Below, one piece after another: positions 47,830-60,050 of a DNA stretch of 64,000 nucleotides. This stretch comes from Euryodendron excelsum. Lineage: Eukaryota > Streptophyta > Magnoliopsida > Ericales > Pentaphylacaceae. Within the stretch, counting starts at the first letter, position 1; each line of letters begins with the position of its first letter. The notes under the pieces are model-generated. The model worked only from the letters and a program-made list of their open reading frames with translations, did no database searches and was not told the origin of the DNA. The stretch lies in NCBI GenBank assembly GCA_033060915.1, contig CM065380.1, positions 47,910,001 through 47,974,000 on the forward strand. Reading direction: 5' to 3'. The position numbers were made by a program, and so were the translations under genes.

Positions 47830-48920
47830 ATTTAATGTATAATATTTCATCATTACATCTCCAAATGTTTTTTTTTTGTCATAGGTACGAGATAATTACA
47901 TCATAAGAAAATATAACAACTGAACACTCTTCTCTGGGAGAAAGACTAACAATCATAACCATTCTACAAACTTAACAATTACACATAATCAACAATATAA
48001 ATTCACCACTACGAGTAGTCAAACTCAACATCTTGACACGTACTATAGTAGCCTAACGAACATCACTGAACGACATGAGTATCGACTGCATCTCTAGAGT
48101 TTAACAATCCTACTATTGTATAACATAAACCTTGCATTGCTATGTATATGTCTATCCCTCTCTGTCTTTATAGAGAAATACTACTCATAATCCCATTTCT
48201 CAATCCTTTTTTCACTCTTAGACACGAGTGAATGGGCCTTGCATGAACTTTTTGGTGTAGGTCCCACACTTTGTTTTAGAATGAGAAATGAGATTATGTA
48301 TGATATTACTCATCTTTACAACAAATTCATTTTTTGCTCAAGTAATGTTATAACAAATTCATTTCTCACTCCGACACAAAACAGTGGGGCCCACATCAAC
48401 AAGTGTACTTGAAATCCACTTACTTTCGTTGAAGGATTGAGAAATGAGTTTATATGTTGCATTTTCCTTTCTGCTCCTGCCACCTGGTTTAACCTTATCT
48501 TATTATCAGATTGAGAAAATATTTGGTGAACAGTTTTGTGTATATATGGCTTCACATGTCATCATACTTGAAGAATTCCAAAGAGTTTTGCTTCCTTTCG
48601 TTTGTATTTGAACTCAGATAATGCATTTTTCAGTTTTCTTTGATCCTTATACCTGTTAACTAAATGAAATCAGCCTATAGTTTCTCATGAGGGCTTCATT
48701 TTCCTTCTATCCACTTTGTTTCTTGCTGATAACTTTCCGTTTGCAAGAAACTGGCCTTACCATTCAGGAGACTTCGTTTCAGCTCTGATTGTTGAATCCA
48801 TGATCGAAAAGTTCTACCTTTTTTCAGCTCAAGACTTGCATTTCAGAGTGTTGTGATCTTTGTTCTTCCTGAATTCACTGAAACATAAGAGTTTTTTACT
48901 GCTGTGTAAACCTGATAAAA
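47830..48920 (+). repeat. Array repeat: 5' flank of gene 2
   Basis: First of four related 5' flanks in the GH127 array (others near 55.1-57.1, 60.05-60.67 and 61.2-63.68 kb). Shared words are 'CATTACATCTCCA', 'GAGAAAGACTAACAATCATAA', 'TATGTCTATCCCTCTCT', 'CACCTGGTTTAACCTTATCTTATTA' and 'CTTTGATCCTTATA'. It includes the probable promoter and 5'UTR of gene 2. About 120 bp of leader present here (48720-48830) is missing upstream of gene 3. Confidence 0.8.
48541..48549 (+). promoter_or_regulatory. Possible TATA box of gene 2
   Basis: TATATATGG in a block conserved across the array (GTATATAGG at the first ghost, TATAAAAC for gene 3), each followed by TTCACATGTCAT-like sequence. It lies 380 bases before the ATG, implying a longish leader. 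Confidence 0.4.
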
Positions 48921-51900
48921 ATGATTTTTTTCTTGTTCTGGAGGGTGTTGGTTGTGTGTTTTCTGTGTGGGCATGGTTTGGGACGCAAGATGTGTACAGA
49001 TATTCTTCCCAAGATGCCACCAAACACAAGCCAATCCGAGCTATCATATCCAAACGACGACTCATGGAAACAAGGGATATGTTCGCACTACCATTTGAAT
49101 CCCACTGATGAATCCGTGTGGTCGAATCTGCTTCCAGAGGAGATGTTGAAGGAGTTAGATCGATACAGTTGGGCAATGCTTTACCGGACAATGAAGAATC
49201 CAGGTGGGTTTAACGTGTCTGGAAATTTTCTCCAAGAGATGTCTCTGCATGTTGTGAGACTGGACCCTGGATCGTTGCATGGGCAGGCTCAGCAGACAAA
49301 TTTGGAATACTTGTTGATGCTTGACGTCGACAGCTTGGTTTACAGCTTTAGGAATACGAGCGGCATGCCAGTTATTGGCAAGCCATACGGAGGGTGGGAG
49401 GCTCCGGCTACCGAACTTCGGGGCCATTTTGTAGGTCAGTCTTACTTTTTGTCTCTCTCGTTTAGGTCATGAGGCTATTTGTTTATCTCTGTTGATTTTA
49501 CTAGTCTTTGCCTTTTAATTAACTCCACTGGGGCCATTGTACATTTGCAAATAAGAGTATAATCTTTGTTAGATCTTCTCATGTCTCTAGCATGTAACTG
49601 CTTCAATAAATGCATGTAAATCTGAAGAAAGGAAAAATTTGCCAAAGACAGATTTGAGAAAATCTATTTAAGTACTCAAACATTGCATTATGTTTTCAGC
49701 GTGAACACATTTAATTCAACCTGCACCAAGTCTTACCTCAAGAACCACCCTGCAAACAATTAAACATTCATCCATCGTTTTGATACGTTCTGCTGTGAAC
49801 TAGAAAATTCATATATAATTTCTATACAGAATGACGTGGTTGAATGATAACCATTCACTTTAAAACAAGACACCTATCATGGTGACTTTTAATTATAAAA
49901 ATGCCACCGCCACATTATTTTGGTGAAATTTTCTGAAAGAATGTCGTCTTTCTTTTAGTATGCATAAATTGCTGCACAGGTCAATCCCTTGTATTAACTT
50001 CAGGTTTGAGCTCTGGTGGAGGTGATTCTGTTTTTTGTGCTGGGCACTTTGGGATATCAATGGTTATATATGAAGATTTGTGGACCCTTTAATTAATGGA
50101 TAACACTATACAATCAGAAAATTCATACTGAATAAATTACCAGAATGATGTGGTTGCATTCAATTTGAGACAACATATTGATCATGATGACTCTTAATTA
50201 AACTAGCTGTGTCATTTTATAATGGCATTGGATATTCGTTCTTGGGTCTTGCTAGATTGATCCTTTTGAAATCGATGCATATTTCTTTGGTTGTTCTTCT
50301 TGACAATGGGGACTTTCCTCACCCCATGGTCCCTTTCCCATGTCGTGGAAGTGCAGCAATGCTTCTTCATTCTTGTACCTGAAAGGCTTTTTCCAATACC
50401 TTGAACACTTTTCTGTTTCCGTAAGTGAAATGTTAAATCCCTTTGTTGATCCAGTATCACGTCCACTGGAATTCCCGGAGTTGAGAAAAAGTTTCGTCTC
50501 AATTAGAGAACGTATTGTACAGGCTGGGCTTCCACTTCCTTTGCCTAGCTGCCCATTGCTAGAACTTCCAATGCTAAGGTGGTTGGTATGTCACTGCCAT
50601 CATTTTAGTGGGACTTTTTGTAAAAATGTTTTGGAAGAATAACATTTTCCTTAATTAATACCATTGCTAGACCTATATATGTTGCTGGGGATCAAAATTG
50701 GATTCCTTTAATTTAAATTTTGCTGAACCTTGGCATATATTCTTCTGAACCATGCTGAATCCTTATTTAGGTTTTCTACCATATTCAATAGCAAAATTTA
50801 TCTGCTTCTTTGTTTTGCATAGAATTTAGACACTGAAGTTTCTTTTCACACATTGAAGGGCATTACTTGAGCGCCACTGCTCAAATGTGGGCTAGCACTC
50901 ACAATGACTGTCTCAAAGAGAAAATGTCTGCCGTGGTTTCAGCTTTATCCGAATGCCAGAACAATGCAGGCACTGGATATCTATCGGCTTTCCCGCCTGA
51001 GCTATTTGACCGCATCGAACATGGATACTATGCCTGGGCACCATATTACACCATTCACAAGGTAGACACTGCTTAAAATGTCTCATTGTTTGCTTTGTTA
51101 GCACTGGCCTTATCTTGTTTAGTTCAAACAGATATTGGCAGGTCTTGTGGACCAATATCAACTGGCTGGTAACCCCCGGGCTTTAAAAATGGCAACATGG
51201 ATGGTTGATTACTTCTTCAACCGCGTGTTGAGGGTGATATCACTCTACACCCTGGAAAGGCACTGGGAAACTATAAACGAAGAAACCGGTGGCATGAATG
51301 ATGTTCTTTACAGGTTATACAGCATAACGGTGTGTATAACTCTTCCATTTTCCTCCATTTGGAAATACACTTTCAATTTTATCATGTAAATCCTTGTGTA
51401 GAGTTTGGAAATTTCAGCGAAGTTTGGCTTCCTACATGAGCTTTTGACACCTATATTTCGACCAACTAATTAATCCTATTGCATGAAATCTTATAATTGT
51501 TGTAAATTGTGATGGTGATGGCAGTTTTGGTTTGTTTTTAGTTTTTAGCTCATAATTGTTAGTTTTCTACATTAGCAATTTCCTCAAATTTTTTTGAGAT
51601 GTTTGTTTCTGTGTGCAGCATGATGAAAAGCACTTAGTGTTGGCTCACCTTTTTGACAAACCTTGCTTTCTGGGATCCCTCGCGCTAAAGGTAGTAATTG
51701 GTTTCTATATATATACATTTTGTTTTCGTTTTGAGAAACTAGGAATTGGATTATCTGTGTTATATATCCGTATCTAGAGAACACCAAATGATTTCTATCT
51801 CTTACTCTTAGGCTGACGAGTTATCAGGTTTTCATGCTAATTCGCATATTCCTGTTGTTGTTGGAACTCAAATGCGGTATGAAGTCACTGGTGATCCACT

Positions 51901-54804
51901 TTACAAGGTAAATGGCTATTTCATTAATTTCAGTATCAATTTTTGAGCACCTGAACTATATAACAGTAGTTGTGTTCTAGTGAAGATTTTCTTGACCTCA
52001 GAATGGCCATATGAACAAATTTTTGGTTCTTGTTTTTGTTTTTTCTGCTGTGTGACAGGACATGGCTGCATTTTTCCTGGATATTGTTGACTCCTCTCAT
52101 AGTTATGCAACAGGAGGGACATCAGTCGGCGAGTTTTGGTATGAACACTTGGCATTTTACATAGGATTATGAATTCTATTTCCTTGATGGATGAGCTTTA
52201 TTATCTTCACCTCAATCTCCCATTTTCTGTGTTGGTAATTCGCTTTCCTGAATGTTTGAGCAGGAGGGAACCATTACGATTGGCAGACTATCTAACAACT
52301 GAGACTGAAGAATCCTGTACCACTTACAACCTGTTAAAGGTATGCCAAGTACCTCTGAATTCTCAAGGGAGAAGATGAAAGTCAGATTATGGTTCTTTGA
52401 TGGAATGAATTTTTTTTATGACTAACAACATCAATAAATGCAATTCAAGGGCCATTTCTATTCACGGTTAGTTCTCTTAGGTTTTGTTTGGAACTTGGGA
52501 CTGATGAGGGAAAAAGGAAAAAGAAAGTATCAATGAAAACCATTTTCCTTTACATTTTCCCTCCTTTAAGTATCATTAGATTATATTTTTTGTTGAAATG
52601 GTAAGAAGATATGGGAAACAGAAGGAGAAATAATATCTAGAACTGAAAGTTTCTCACCAACTTTAATCATATTTTGTTTTTCTGTGAACCAAATAGAGCT
52701 TTAAAGTAGCTTAACAGGATGTCTAGGAATTTTTTCTAAATCTGTACAAACAGTGTTTCGTGGGCAATTTCTATCTGGCTAGCTCCAGGCTGCCTACATT
52801 TTCTATTGAAGCGAGTCCCATGGTGTCCCTGTTGATTTAGCCTATAAATATAGGAGCTGTTGAATATTCAAGCATCCGTTTTTCTAGGTCTCCCGGCACC
52901 TGTTTAGATGGACAAAAGGAATGGCATATGCAGATTATTATGAGCGAGCTCTGACAAATGGTGTGCTGAGCATCCAAAGAGGAACAGAACCTGGATTGAT
53001 GATCTACATGCTCCCTCTAGGCCAGGGAAATTCCAAAGCCCGGAGCTTCCACGGATGGGGAACCCCATTTAACAGCTTTTGGTGCTGCTACGGCACAGGT
53101 CTGTAGTAGAATCCTAAATTTCATTAAATCTAGGTGTTGTATTGTATATTTGGATGAATGTGTTGGTTTGGTTAGAATCCTGTAATGGGGTCTTTACAGA
53201 CATCTTGACTCTTGACAAACCAGATTGTTCTAGAACTAAGATTATTGCAGAAAATTTCAGATTATTTCCAACAGAATGATCTTGTTCCCAATTCTCTTCC
53301 TTAGGGATTGAATCATTCTCAAAGTTAGGAGACTCCATCTACTTTGAACAACAGGGTGAAGTTCCAGAGCTTTACATTATCCAGTACATATCAAGCTCAC
53401 TTGATTGGAAAACTGGACAGATTGTGCTAAACCAGCAGGTGGATCCTGTTGTTTCATGGGATAATCATCTTCGAGTGAGGTATAACATTTCCTCGAACCA
53501 GGTACACGCAAGCAATCAATTTTCCCATTAGTCAAACATAAGTTTATGTTGTCATCTGTAAATCAATTTTCTTTGATTGATGCTTGCAGTGCGGGGTAGG
53601 CAGTTTATCTGCTTTGAACTTGCGAATACCATTTTGGACCGATTCAGCTGGTGCGAAGGCAGAATTGAATGGTCTGAATTTGCCTCTACCACCTCCAGGT
53701 ATGAATTAATTTCATATTTCTTCACAAGGCTCGTGTATCCTCTCTTACCACCTTGCAATTTTCCTATTCCTAATGCAGGAAGTTTCCTTTCTGTCACTAG
53801 GAGATGGAGCTCTGGCGACAACATCACTCTTGACCTACCCATTACTCTTAGAATTGATGCCATTAAAGGTTTTTGGTTGGGATGATAGTAGCAATTCCAT
53901 CTATAAGCATAATCCAGAGCAGTCGTTTCCAATCCAAAGCAGAAGAATATTTACATTAGGATATTACTTGTTAATTAAGTCACCACTTGATCTAAAAGCT
54001 TAAGCTGTTAGATGAGAGAACTAACAAAATTTTCTTTTAACTCATTCTTCAGACGACCGGTCAGAATATAATTCTCTTCAGGCAATTTTTTACGGCCCCT
54101 ACCTTCTTGCTGGTCTGTCGAGGGATGACTGGGACATTAATAGGACACAGCCGGCTACCTCTCTTTCGGACTGGATCACTCCAATTCCCGCTACTTCCAA
54201 TTCTCAGCTGATTTCTCTTTCCCAAGCATCTGCGAATTCAGTGTTTGTCCTCACAAACTCAGACCAGTCGATTACAATGGAGAATTATCCCAAAGCCGGC
54301 ACTGATGCTTCTGTTCATGCCACTTTTAGACTTGTGCTGGCAGACTTATCAAGTTCCTCAAACTTTTTAGCCCCAAAGGATGCTATTGGGAAACCAGTCA
54401 TGCTTGAACCATTTGATTTTCCAGGCATGGTGGTAGTGCCAGAAGGAACAAATGGGACATTGGGAATTGAAGAATCAAATTCCACCGGTGGAAATAGTTC
54501 TGCTTTTTTCAATATGGTGGCCGGATTGGATGGAGAGCCTGGAACAGTTTCCTTGGAGTTGCGAACCCACAAGGGCTGCTTCGTGTATAGCGGGGTGAAC
54601 TATCAGCCGGGGATAAGCTTGAAGCTGAGCTGCAATTCTACATATGATGCTGGATTTAAAGAGGCAACAAGCTTCATATTGAATGCTGGACTATGCAAGT
54701 ATCATCCCATCAGCTTCGTGGCAGAAGGTGCAATGAGGAATTTTGTTCTAGCTCCATTGCTTAGCTTAAGGGATGAATCATACACTGTATATTTCAACAT
54801 TTAA
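48921..54804 (+). CDS. GH127 beta-L-arabinofuranosidase-like protein, gene 2
   Basis: Paralogue of gene 1 with the same 12-exon structure and phases: 48921-49434, 50859-51061, 51132-51329, 51619-51690, 51812-51907, 52059-52138, 52264-52339, 52888-53098, 53305-53501, 53590-53698, 53779-53868, 54053-54804 (TAA). This gives 865 residues. The ATG gives a hydrophobic signal peptide (about residues 1-21), so the product is secreted. By comparison with HypBA1, the likely acid/base is Glu386 in SVGEFW, and the likely zinc site is Glu404, Cys406 and Cys479-Cys480 in FWCCYGTG. A beta-sandwich region and a C-terminal AbfB-like region follow, ending at DESYTVYFNI. It is closer to gene 3 than to gene 1 in exon 1. 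Introns are short except introns 1 and 7. No disabling change seen. Confidence 0.93.
49800..49945. mobile_element. MITE relic in gene 2 intron 1
   Basis: The left end (AATTTCTATACAGAATGACGTGG) is roughly mirrored by the right end (CCACATTATTTTGGTGAAATTTTCTG). It belongs with the relics at 46350 and 50110. Non-coding. Confidence 0.45.
50215..50640. other. Coding-like insert in gene 2 intron 1
   Basis: A less AT-rich block inside intron 1 has open frames on both strands (50340-50642 + and 50212-50502 -), unlike the rest of the intron. Neither product is recognised. It may be a captured gene or retroelement fragment. Gene 1 intron 1 lacks it. Confidence 0.3.
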
Positions 54805-55050
54805 TCTTCTGAATTGTGATGGAAGAATTTAATCTTACTTGATGCCATTGAAGAGTTAAAGCTATTAGAAACAAATTCTTTTAACCGTCTTAGTAAGATA
54901 TACTGCCTTGATTTTTTTTTTGGTCTTTCGTCTTTGATTAACTAATCTGTCATTTAATAATGCATTTGACATTGGCGGCTAGCATGGAGTAGTAACAACT
55001 CGTGGTCAACAAAAATAATATTTTTTGAATGATTTTGCTATTTATTTTTA
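54805..55050 (+). other. 3' flank of gene 2
   Basis: 3'UTR and flank. The blocks 'TTAATCTTCTGAATTGTGATGGAAGA' and 'GGTAGTAA.AACTCGTGGTCAACAAAA'-like sequence reappear at 60677-61010 in the second ghost locus, marking them as part of the array repeat. Confidence 0.75.
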
Positions 55051-57180
55051 GATTTTTGATGAGACTCACAATCTTCCGTAACTAAAATTCTCTTTTTTCT
55101 CTTTGTTTAACAGAGTGATTCATAAAGTTGGTCAAATAAACCTCCTACTTGATAATTCTAATAGGTATTTCGACTAAATCTCCACAGGTTAACAATCCTA
55201 CCATATAAACTTTTTATGGTTACGTATATGGAGTTTTTTGCCAAAGTAACATTCCTTTTAAAAATAATTCCCTATCTAACACTCTCTCAAAAATAATTTT
55301 TAAACTAATATTTTGACATCATTTTTGAAAGAAATATTTTATTAACAAGCCATTATAATTGACAAAAATTGACATTTTGCCCTAATATATGAATACATGT
55401 ATATAAATTTACCACTTCTAATTGTGCTGGAAAAACTCTCACTTTTAATGGGTCTAAATAATATTTTATAATATTATTTTCACCTCTCCTCTTAATAGTA
55501 CACTAGTATAATAGCATGCTTTCAATTAAATAGTGTAAATTTTTTTTTTTTAGAATTTCCAAAAATGTATATATGTTTACAACCTAAAGGAATAGAGAAT
55601 GAAAATGTTGAGTTCAAGCCTAGGGGATAAGAGCAGGCCTTGAACCTATGATCATGAGCGGGATAATTAGAGTCCATATCAAATAGAACACTCCTTGCTC
55701 AACTACTTAGAGATTGATGGGTCAGAATTAATAAAATATAATATGATTTTTGATGGGTGAAACCATTATTTATTAGTAGCATTAAATTATAGATGAAGAC
55801 AATTATACAATTGCGTGCTATAATAGCATACCATTAAGAGGAGAGGGGCAAACCAATTATAAAAATTTAATTGAATTGGAGTTTCATCAAACAAAATAAA
55901 TTAGAGACGGTAACATTATAAAATTTAAATTACTCTCTAAGAGTAGTATTGGGTTTTAATTGAATTGCTTAATTTAATAATAATCTTTTTGTATGCCAAT
56001 GTGTTCACTAAACTAATCTTAATGCAAGTTTTGTCAAGATAAATTTGGAATCAATATTCTATTTGATTGTTGAAAAGCATAAGGAAAAAAAACAACTTGC
56101 TTTTATTATAAAGCTAAAAACTTTTTCGTAGATTTCTTAGTTATTAAAAGGGCATTTTAGAATTACATGATGGAAATTTTTTTTATTATAGATTGAGTTG
56201 TATTTTACTATAACTTTTTCGAGTTTCAATTTCCAAAGTAATGAGTACTTATATTTGGGAATAATGAGCTTACGCTTAATCATGAGAGAAAGCAACAAAT
56301 TTGAAAATATGTATCTATATATTGGGGTAACAAATCAATTTTAGTAAACTATAATAGCTTTTTAATAAAATATTTCTTTTATGGATGAGGCCAGAATGTT
56401 AGTTTAGAAATTATTTTTGCAAGAGTGTTAGATAGGGAATTATTTTTTAGAAGAATGTTAGTTTGAGAAAAAAACTCTACGTATATGTCTATCCTTCTCT
56501 ATCTTCGTACAGAAACGCTACGCATAATTTCATTTTCCAATATTAGAAAAAAAAAATCCCGTCTCTCATTCTTCTTTTTACACTTCAATGGGACTTACAA
56601 AAATTTATTGATTTAGATTCCACATTTTGTGTGTAGAGTGAGAAAAGAGATTAAGAATCATGTTTATGTGCATTTAGTCATGTATAGTAATACTACAGTG
56701 CTACATATAAACCTATTTCTCAATCTCATTATTCACTTTGACATAAGGTAATAGGACCCACAATAATAAAAATATATACGCAACCCACTCATTTTTGTCT
56801 AAGGATGGAGAAATGGATTTGTGTGAGCATTTTTCTCTCTGCTCTTGCCAGCTTGTCTAACCTTATCTTATTAATCAAATTTAGAGATATCTTGGAGAAC
56901 AGTTCTATGTATATAGGATTCACATGTCATTGTACTTGAAGAATTCTAAATAGTTTTACTTCCATTTGTTTGAATTTGAATTCAGATAATGCATTATCCA
57001 GTCCTTATAAGTTATAATAACCGTTACCTTCTATCCATTTTGTTTGTCGCTGATAACTTTCTTATCAAACAATGTCCGCCTTGTCAAGGTAATAGGACCT
57101 TAATTATCAGCTATTTGATTGTTACTCAGGGTTGTTTCCTCCCTCCAGCGTAGGATGAGACTTTGGACTAATCATTTCCT
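55051..57180 (+). repeat. Ghost GH127 locus 1 (5' flank only)
   Basis: This copy of the array 5' flank (55190-55230 plus 56487-57075) aligns with the gene 2 flank up to 'CTGATAACTTTC' at about 57052-57063, where gene 2 continues toward its ATG. Here it instead enters 'TAGGACC..AATCAGCTATTTGATT'-type sequence that in ghost 2 follows the 3'UTR. No exon sequence is left. The coding region was evidently deleted. A 1.25-kb Mutator-like element interrupts the flank. Confidence 0.75.
55231..56477. mobile_element. Non-autonomous Mutator-like element, 1247 bp
   Basis: The ends are inverted repeats of about 100 bases: GGAGTTTTTTGCCAAAGTAACATTCC at the left and the complement of GAGTTTTTTTCTCAAACTAACATTC at the right, both followed by ATAATTCCCTATCTAACACTCT. 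Exact 9-bp target duplications TACGTATAT flank it (55222-55230 and 56478-56486). The uninterrupted site survives at 62578-62586 (CTACGTATATGTCTATCC) and, with one change, at about 48142-48150. No transposase frame. Confidence 0.9.
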
Positions 57181-60050
57181 CTTTACCATAGGTATATACA
57201 TATATATATATATATATACATGCTAGAAGGGTGGCATGCGCTACATGCATGTGCTATGCTACACCAAATTATTTCTCTGTTTGCTAATAGTTATCTGATT
57301 GTAACAGTATAAGTGGTGGAAATGTGATACACCTAATTATTTCTCTAAGTTATTTGATTATTAACTGTAAAGAAGGTGAGAATGTGGGTTATGTAATAAT
57401 TTTTTAAAACATTTTGATACAGTTTGAGAATGTAAAATACCGTGATAGAGTCTAACCAAAGCTCCAGTAGTGACTTTTTATAATAGTACTAGTTGTTGTG
57501 TACTTGCATTGCACGTGACATTTTTTGTTTTGATATTTCAAAATGTGCACTATGTCAAAAGATATCATGTAACTTTTAATAGTCAAGACTCTTATTAAAT
57601 TGACACATACTTTGCTTGGATGATGTCAAGTTTGTTGCGTTATGTAAAACGATATTGCATCACGCATGTTGAATGCACCTAAAAGAATCCTCTATTACTA
57701 TTACGAAAGGCAATTGGTTGTATCTTTCATATCTAGAGGATAATAATTATGATTCACATTCCTATATAATATAGACCTTAGCCACAATATATTTGTATGA
57801 TTATAGTTTATATAGGAAAAAATTGAAGCATGATAAATTTGTTATGTTATATTAGAAATAGTGAATTAAAAAAAAAAAAAAGAAGTAAAAAGAAAAAAAA
57901 CCATGACCCAAAAAAGATAAGAAGGAAAACAGTTAATATCAATGGTCACATTAAATATCAAAGTTTAAAAATTTTTAATTTTATTTTAACGAACTCAAGA
58001 AAGAGTAATGAACTGTTGATACGTTTCATTCCTTCTCAACTTTAATCCACTTTTGTATTTAGATTATCCCAATTTGTAATTATTTATAGTTTCCATTTCA
58101 TCAAGATCTTTATCAATTTGTACTTCTATTGCTTCGATCTTCCTTGACACAATAAAAAAACTAATTATTGTGTAACTTCTTTTTATTAAAACTTCAGACT
58201 TACAGACCTGGTCAATTAAACAATATGATTTTCTATATTGTTGTAGCTCCTTTGAATTGGTATATGGTTCTACCGTACCTTTTCTTAGAACAATTGTCCT
58301 TATTGTCAATGTCCATTGAAAGGTCGAAGTTCATCAACTCCTAATAAAGCCTTTCGAATGAATTTCATTTTCTTGCATTACTCCTACGAAAACAACATTG
58401 AAATGATGTCAATAGCATATAATAAACTATCATAAACATTACGATACATCCCAGGAGAGACCCTTAAGTTGTATTTAAGGAATTTCTATTTTGAACATGG
58501 AATTGAAAGAATAACACAGGAAACTTTGTAAGCAAATAAAATGAAATGCATTTTCAGTGAAATCAATCCACCTTGGGTACTTGGTTGAATGAAAAATAGA
58601 CATAATCTTGCATGTGCCATGCTTGCTTTTCTAGCTTTGGCAATTAATCACCAAGAAGTTATTATGCTTCACACAAATACATGCTTGTTTTTCTAGCATT
58701 AGCAATTAAGCACCAAGAAGTTATAATGCTCCACATAAATACAACCAAGCCAACTGAGTCAGTCAGATTTCTTTTTTGGCTTTTTCTTATTTAATGCATA
58801 TTAAAAAAAAAAAAAAAAAGGAAGTGAGGGGGAAGATAACTTCCTCAATTTCTCATAAACCAAACAGTGGCATAAGGGGAAAAAAACAAAGGAACTTATT
58901 AGAAAATCTGAACATAGATGGTAGCAAACTGTGTGATTTTGGGGAGATGAACATAGTTGGTAGCAAAATCTAACAATCGATGCTTTCCATTGTCTTTCTC
59001 ATGTCAGCTGGTGGTGCTATTTTGCTAAAATAGTTTTTGTTTTACCACAGGAAAAAATTGAAAATGAGAAAATTTCGTATGTATGATTCAAGGTAGTCTA
59101 CATCTCAAGGTGACTCTATTCTTAACATTTTGCCAGTGCCACGACATATAGTTATCTTGATTTTTTCATAATCTTTTCCCCATTGGCGATCATCGTAGTT
59201 GAACATCAGATATAATAACAGTAAAAAGAGAAGAAAAATAATAATGATGGCAACAGAAAGAGAAGTTTGAAAGGGAGCAAGTTGAGCAGTGACTCGGAAA
59301 TTTGTGATTTTTCAAAAAAAATTTCTTCTCTAGTTCATGTTGAATTAAGAATGATTAATTTCTTAAAATAGGCTTTATAAATTATCATAAGAAGTGAATT
59401 GAGAAGAGGATGTCTGCGAATACCTTTTGTGATCTACTCTCCTCATCTTTGAAATATCGAAAAATAAAGTCAAATTCCTGCATGAAAACAGAAGTCATAA
59501 CATTATATGAGCTTTGAAAATGTATTAGAAACAACCAGTACAATGTGCATAGCATTTATTTCACATTTAGACAATTATGATGTATGATTATCGTACAAGA
59601 TGTTACCTTCCTATCATACTCAAATGGATATCCAACCCAACTTACTATAATCATCGAGTTTAGAAGAAAAAAAAATCAGTAATCATTTCAAGTATTTAGT
59701 GAAAAGTAACATCTAGTGAAATCTAGAAGTTTATGCTGCATGTGGTCCGTGAAGTAACAAAGAGAAAAGAAAAGGCTTAATAAGACTTCTTTCCCATTCA
59801 AGTTTAAATTTAATTTATTTTTGTATTCATTCAGACTTCTTTCCCATGCAATGAATCCAACCTAAAGGGAATTCAATAAAAATGAAATTCAAAAATAACA
59901 TTGATAGTTTTGAGATCCCTATGAATACTTATTCAACTGAAGTCATTGCGAAGATAGAGAATACCTCTGCAACGCCCATAGCATTTTCAAAGCGCATTAT
60001 TGGGTCATGCTCTTCATTTTCTTGTTCTCTCGAAAATCATGGTTGATGGT
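57181..60050. other. Non-genic region within the array
   Basis: AT-rich with an (AT)n run at 57199-57216 and A-tracts at 57870-57882 and 58803-58818. A block of about 60-70 bases is tandemly repeated near 58619-58740 ('CATGCTTG.TTTTCTAGC.TT.GCAATTAA.CACCAAGAAGTTAT.ATGCT'). No gene recognised. Confidence 0.5.
58615..58742. repeat. Short tandem repeat, two units
   Basis: 'CATGCTTGCTTTTCTAGC' and the following 'AATTAATCACCAAGAAGTTAT' recur with few changes about 64 bases downstream, giving two direct units. Confidence 0.65.
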
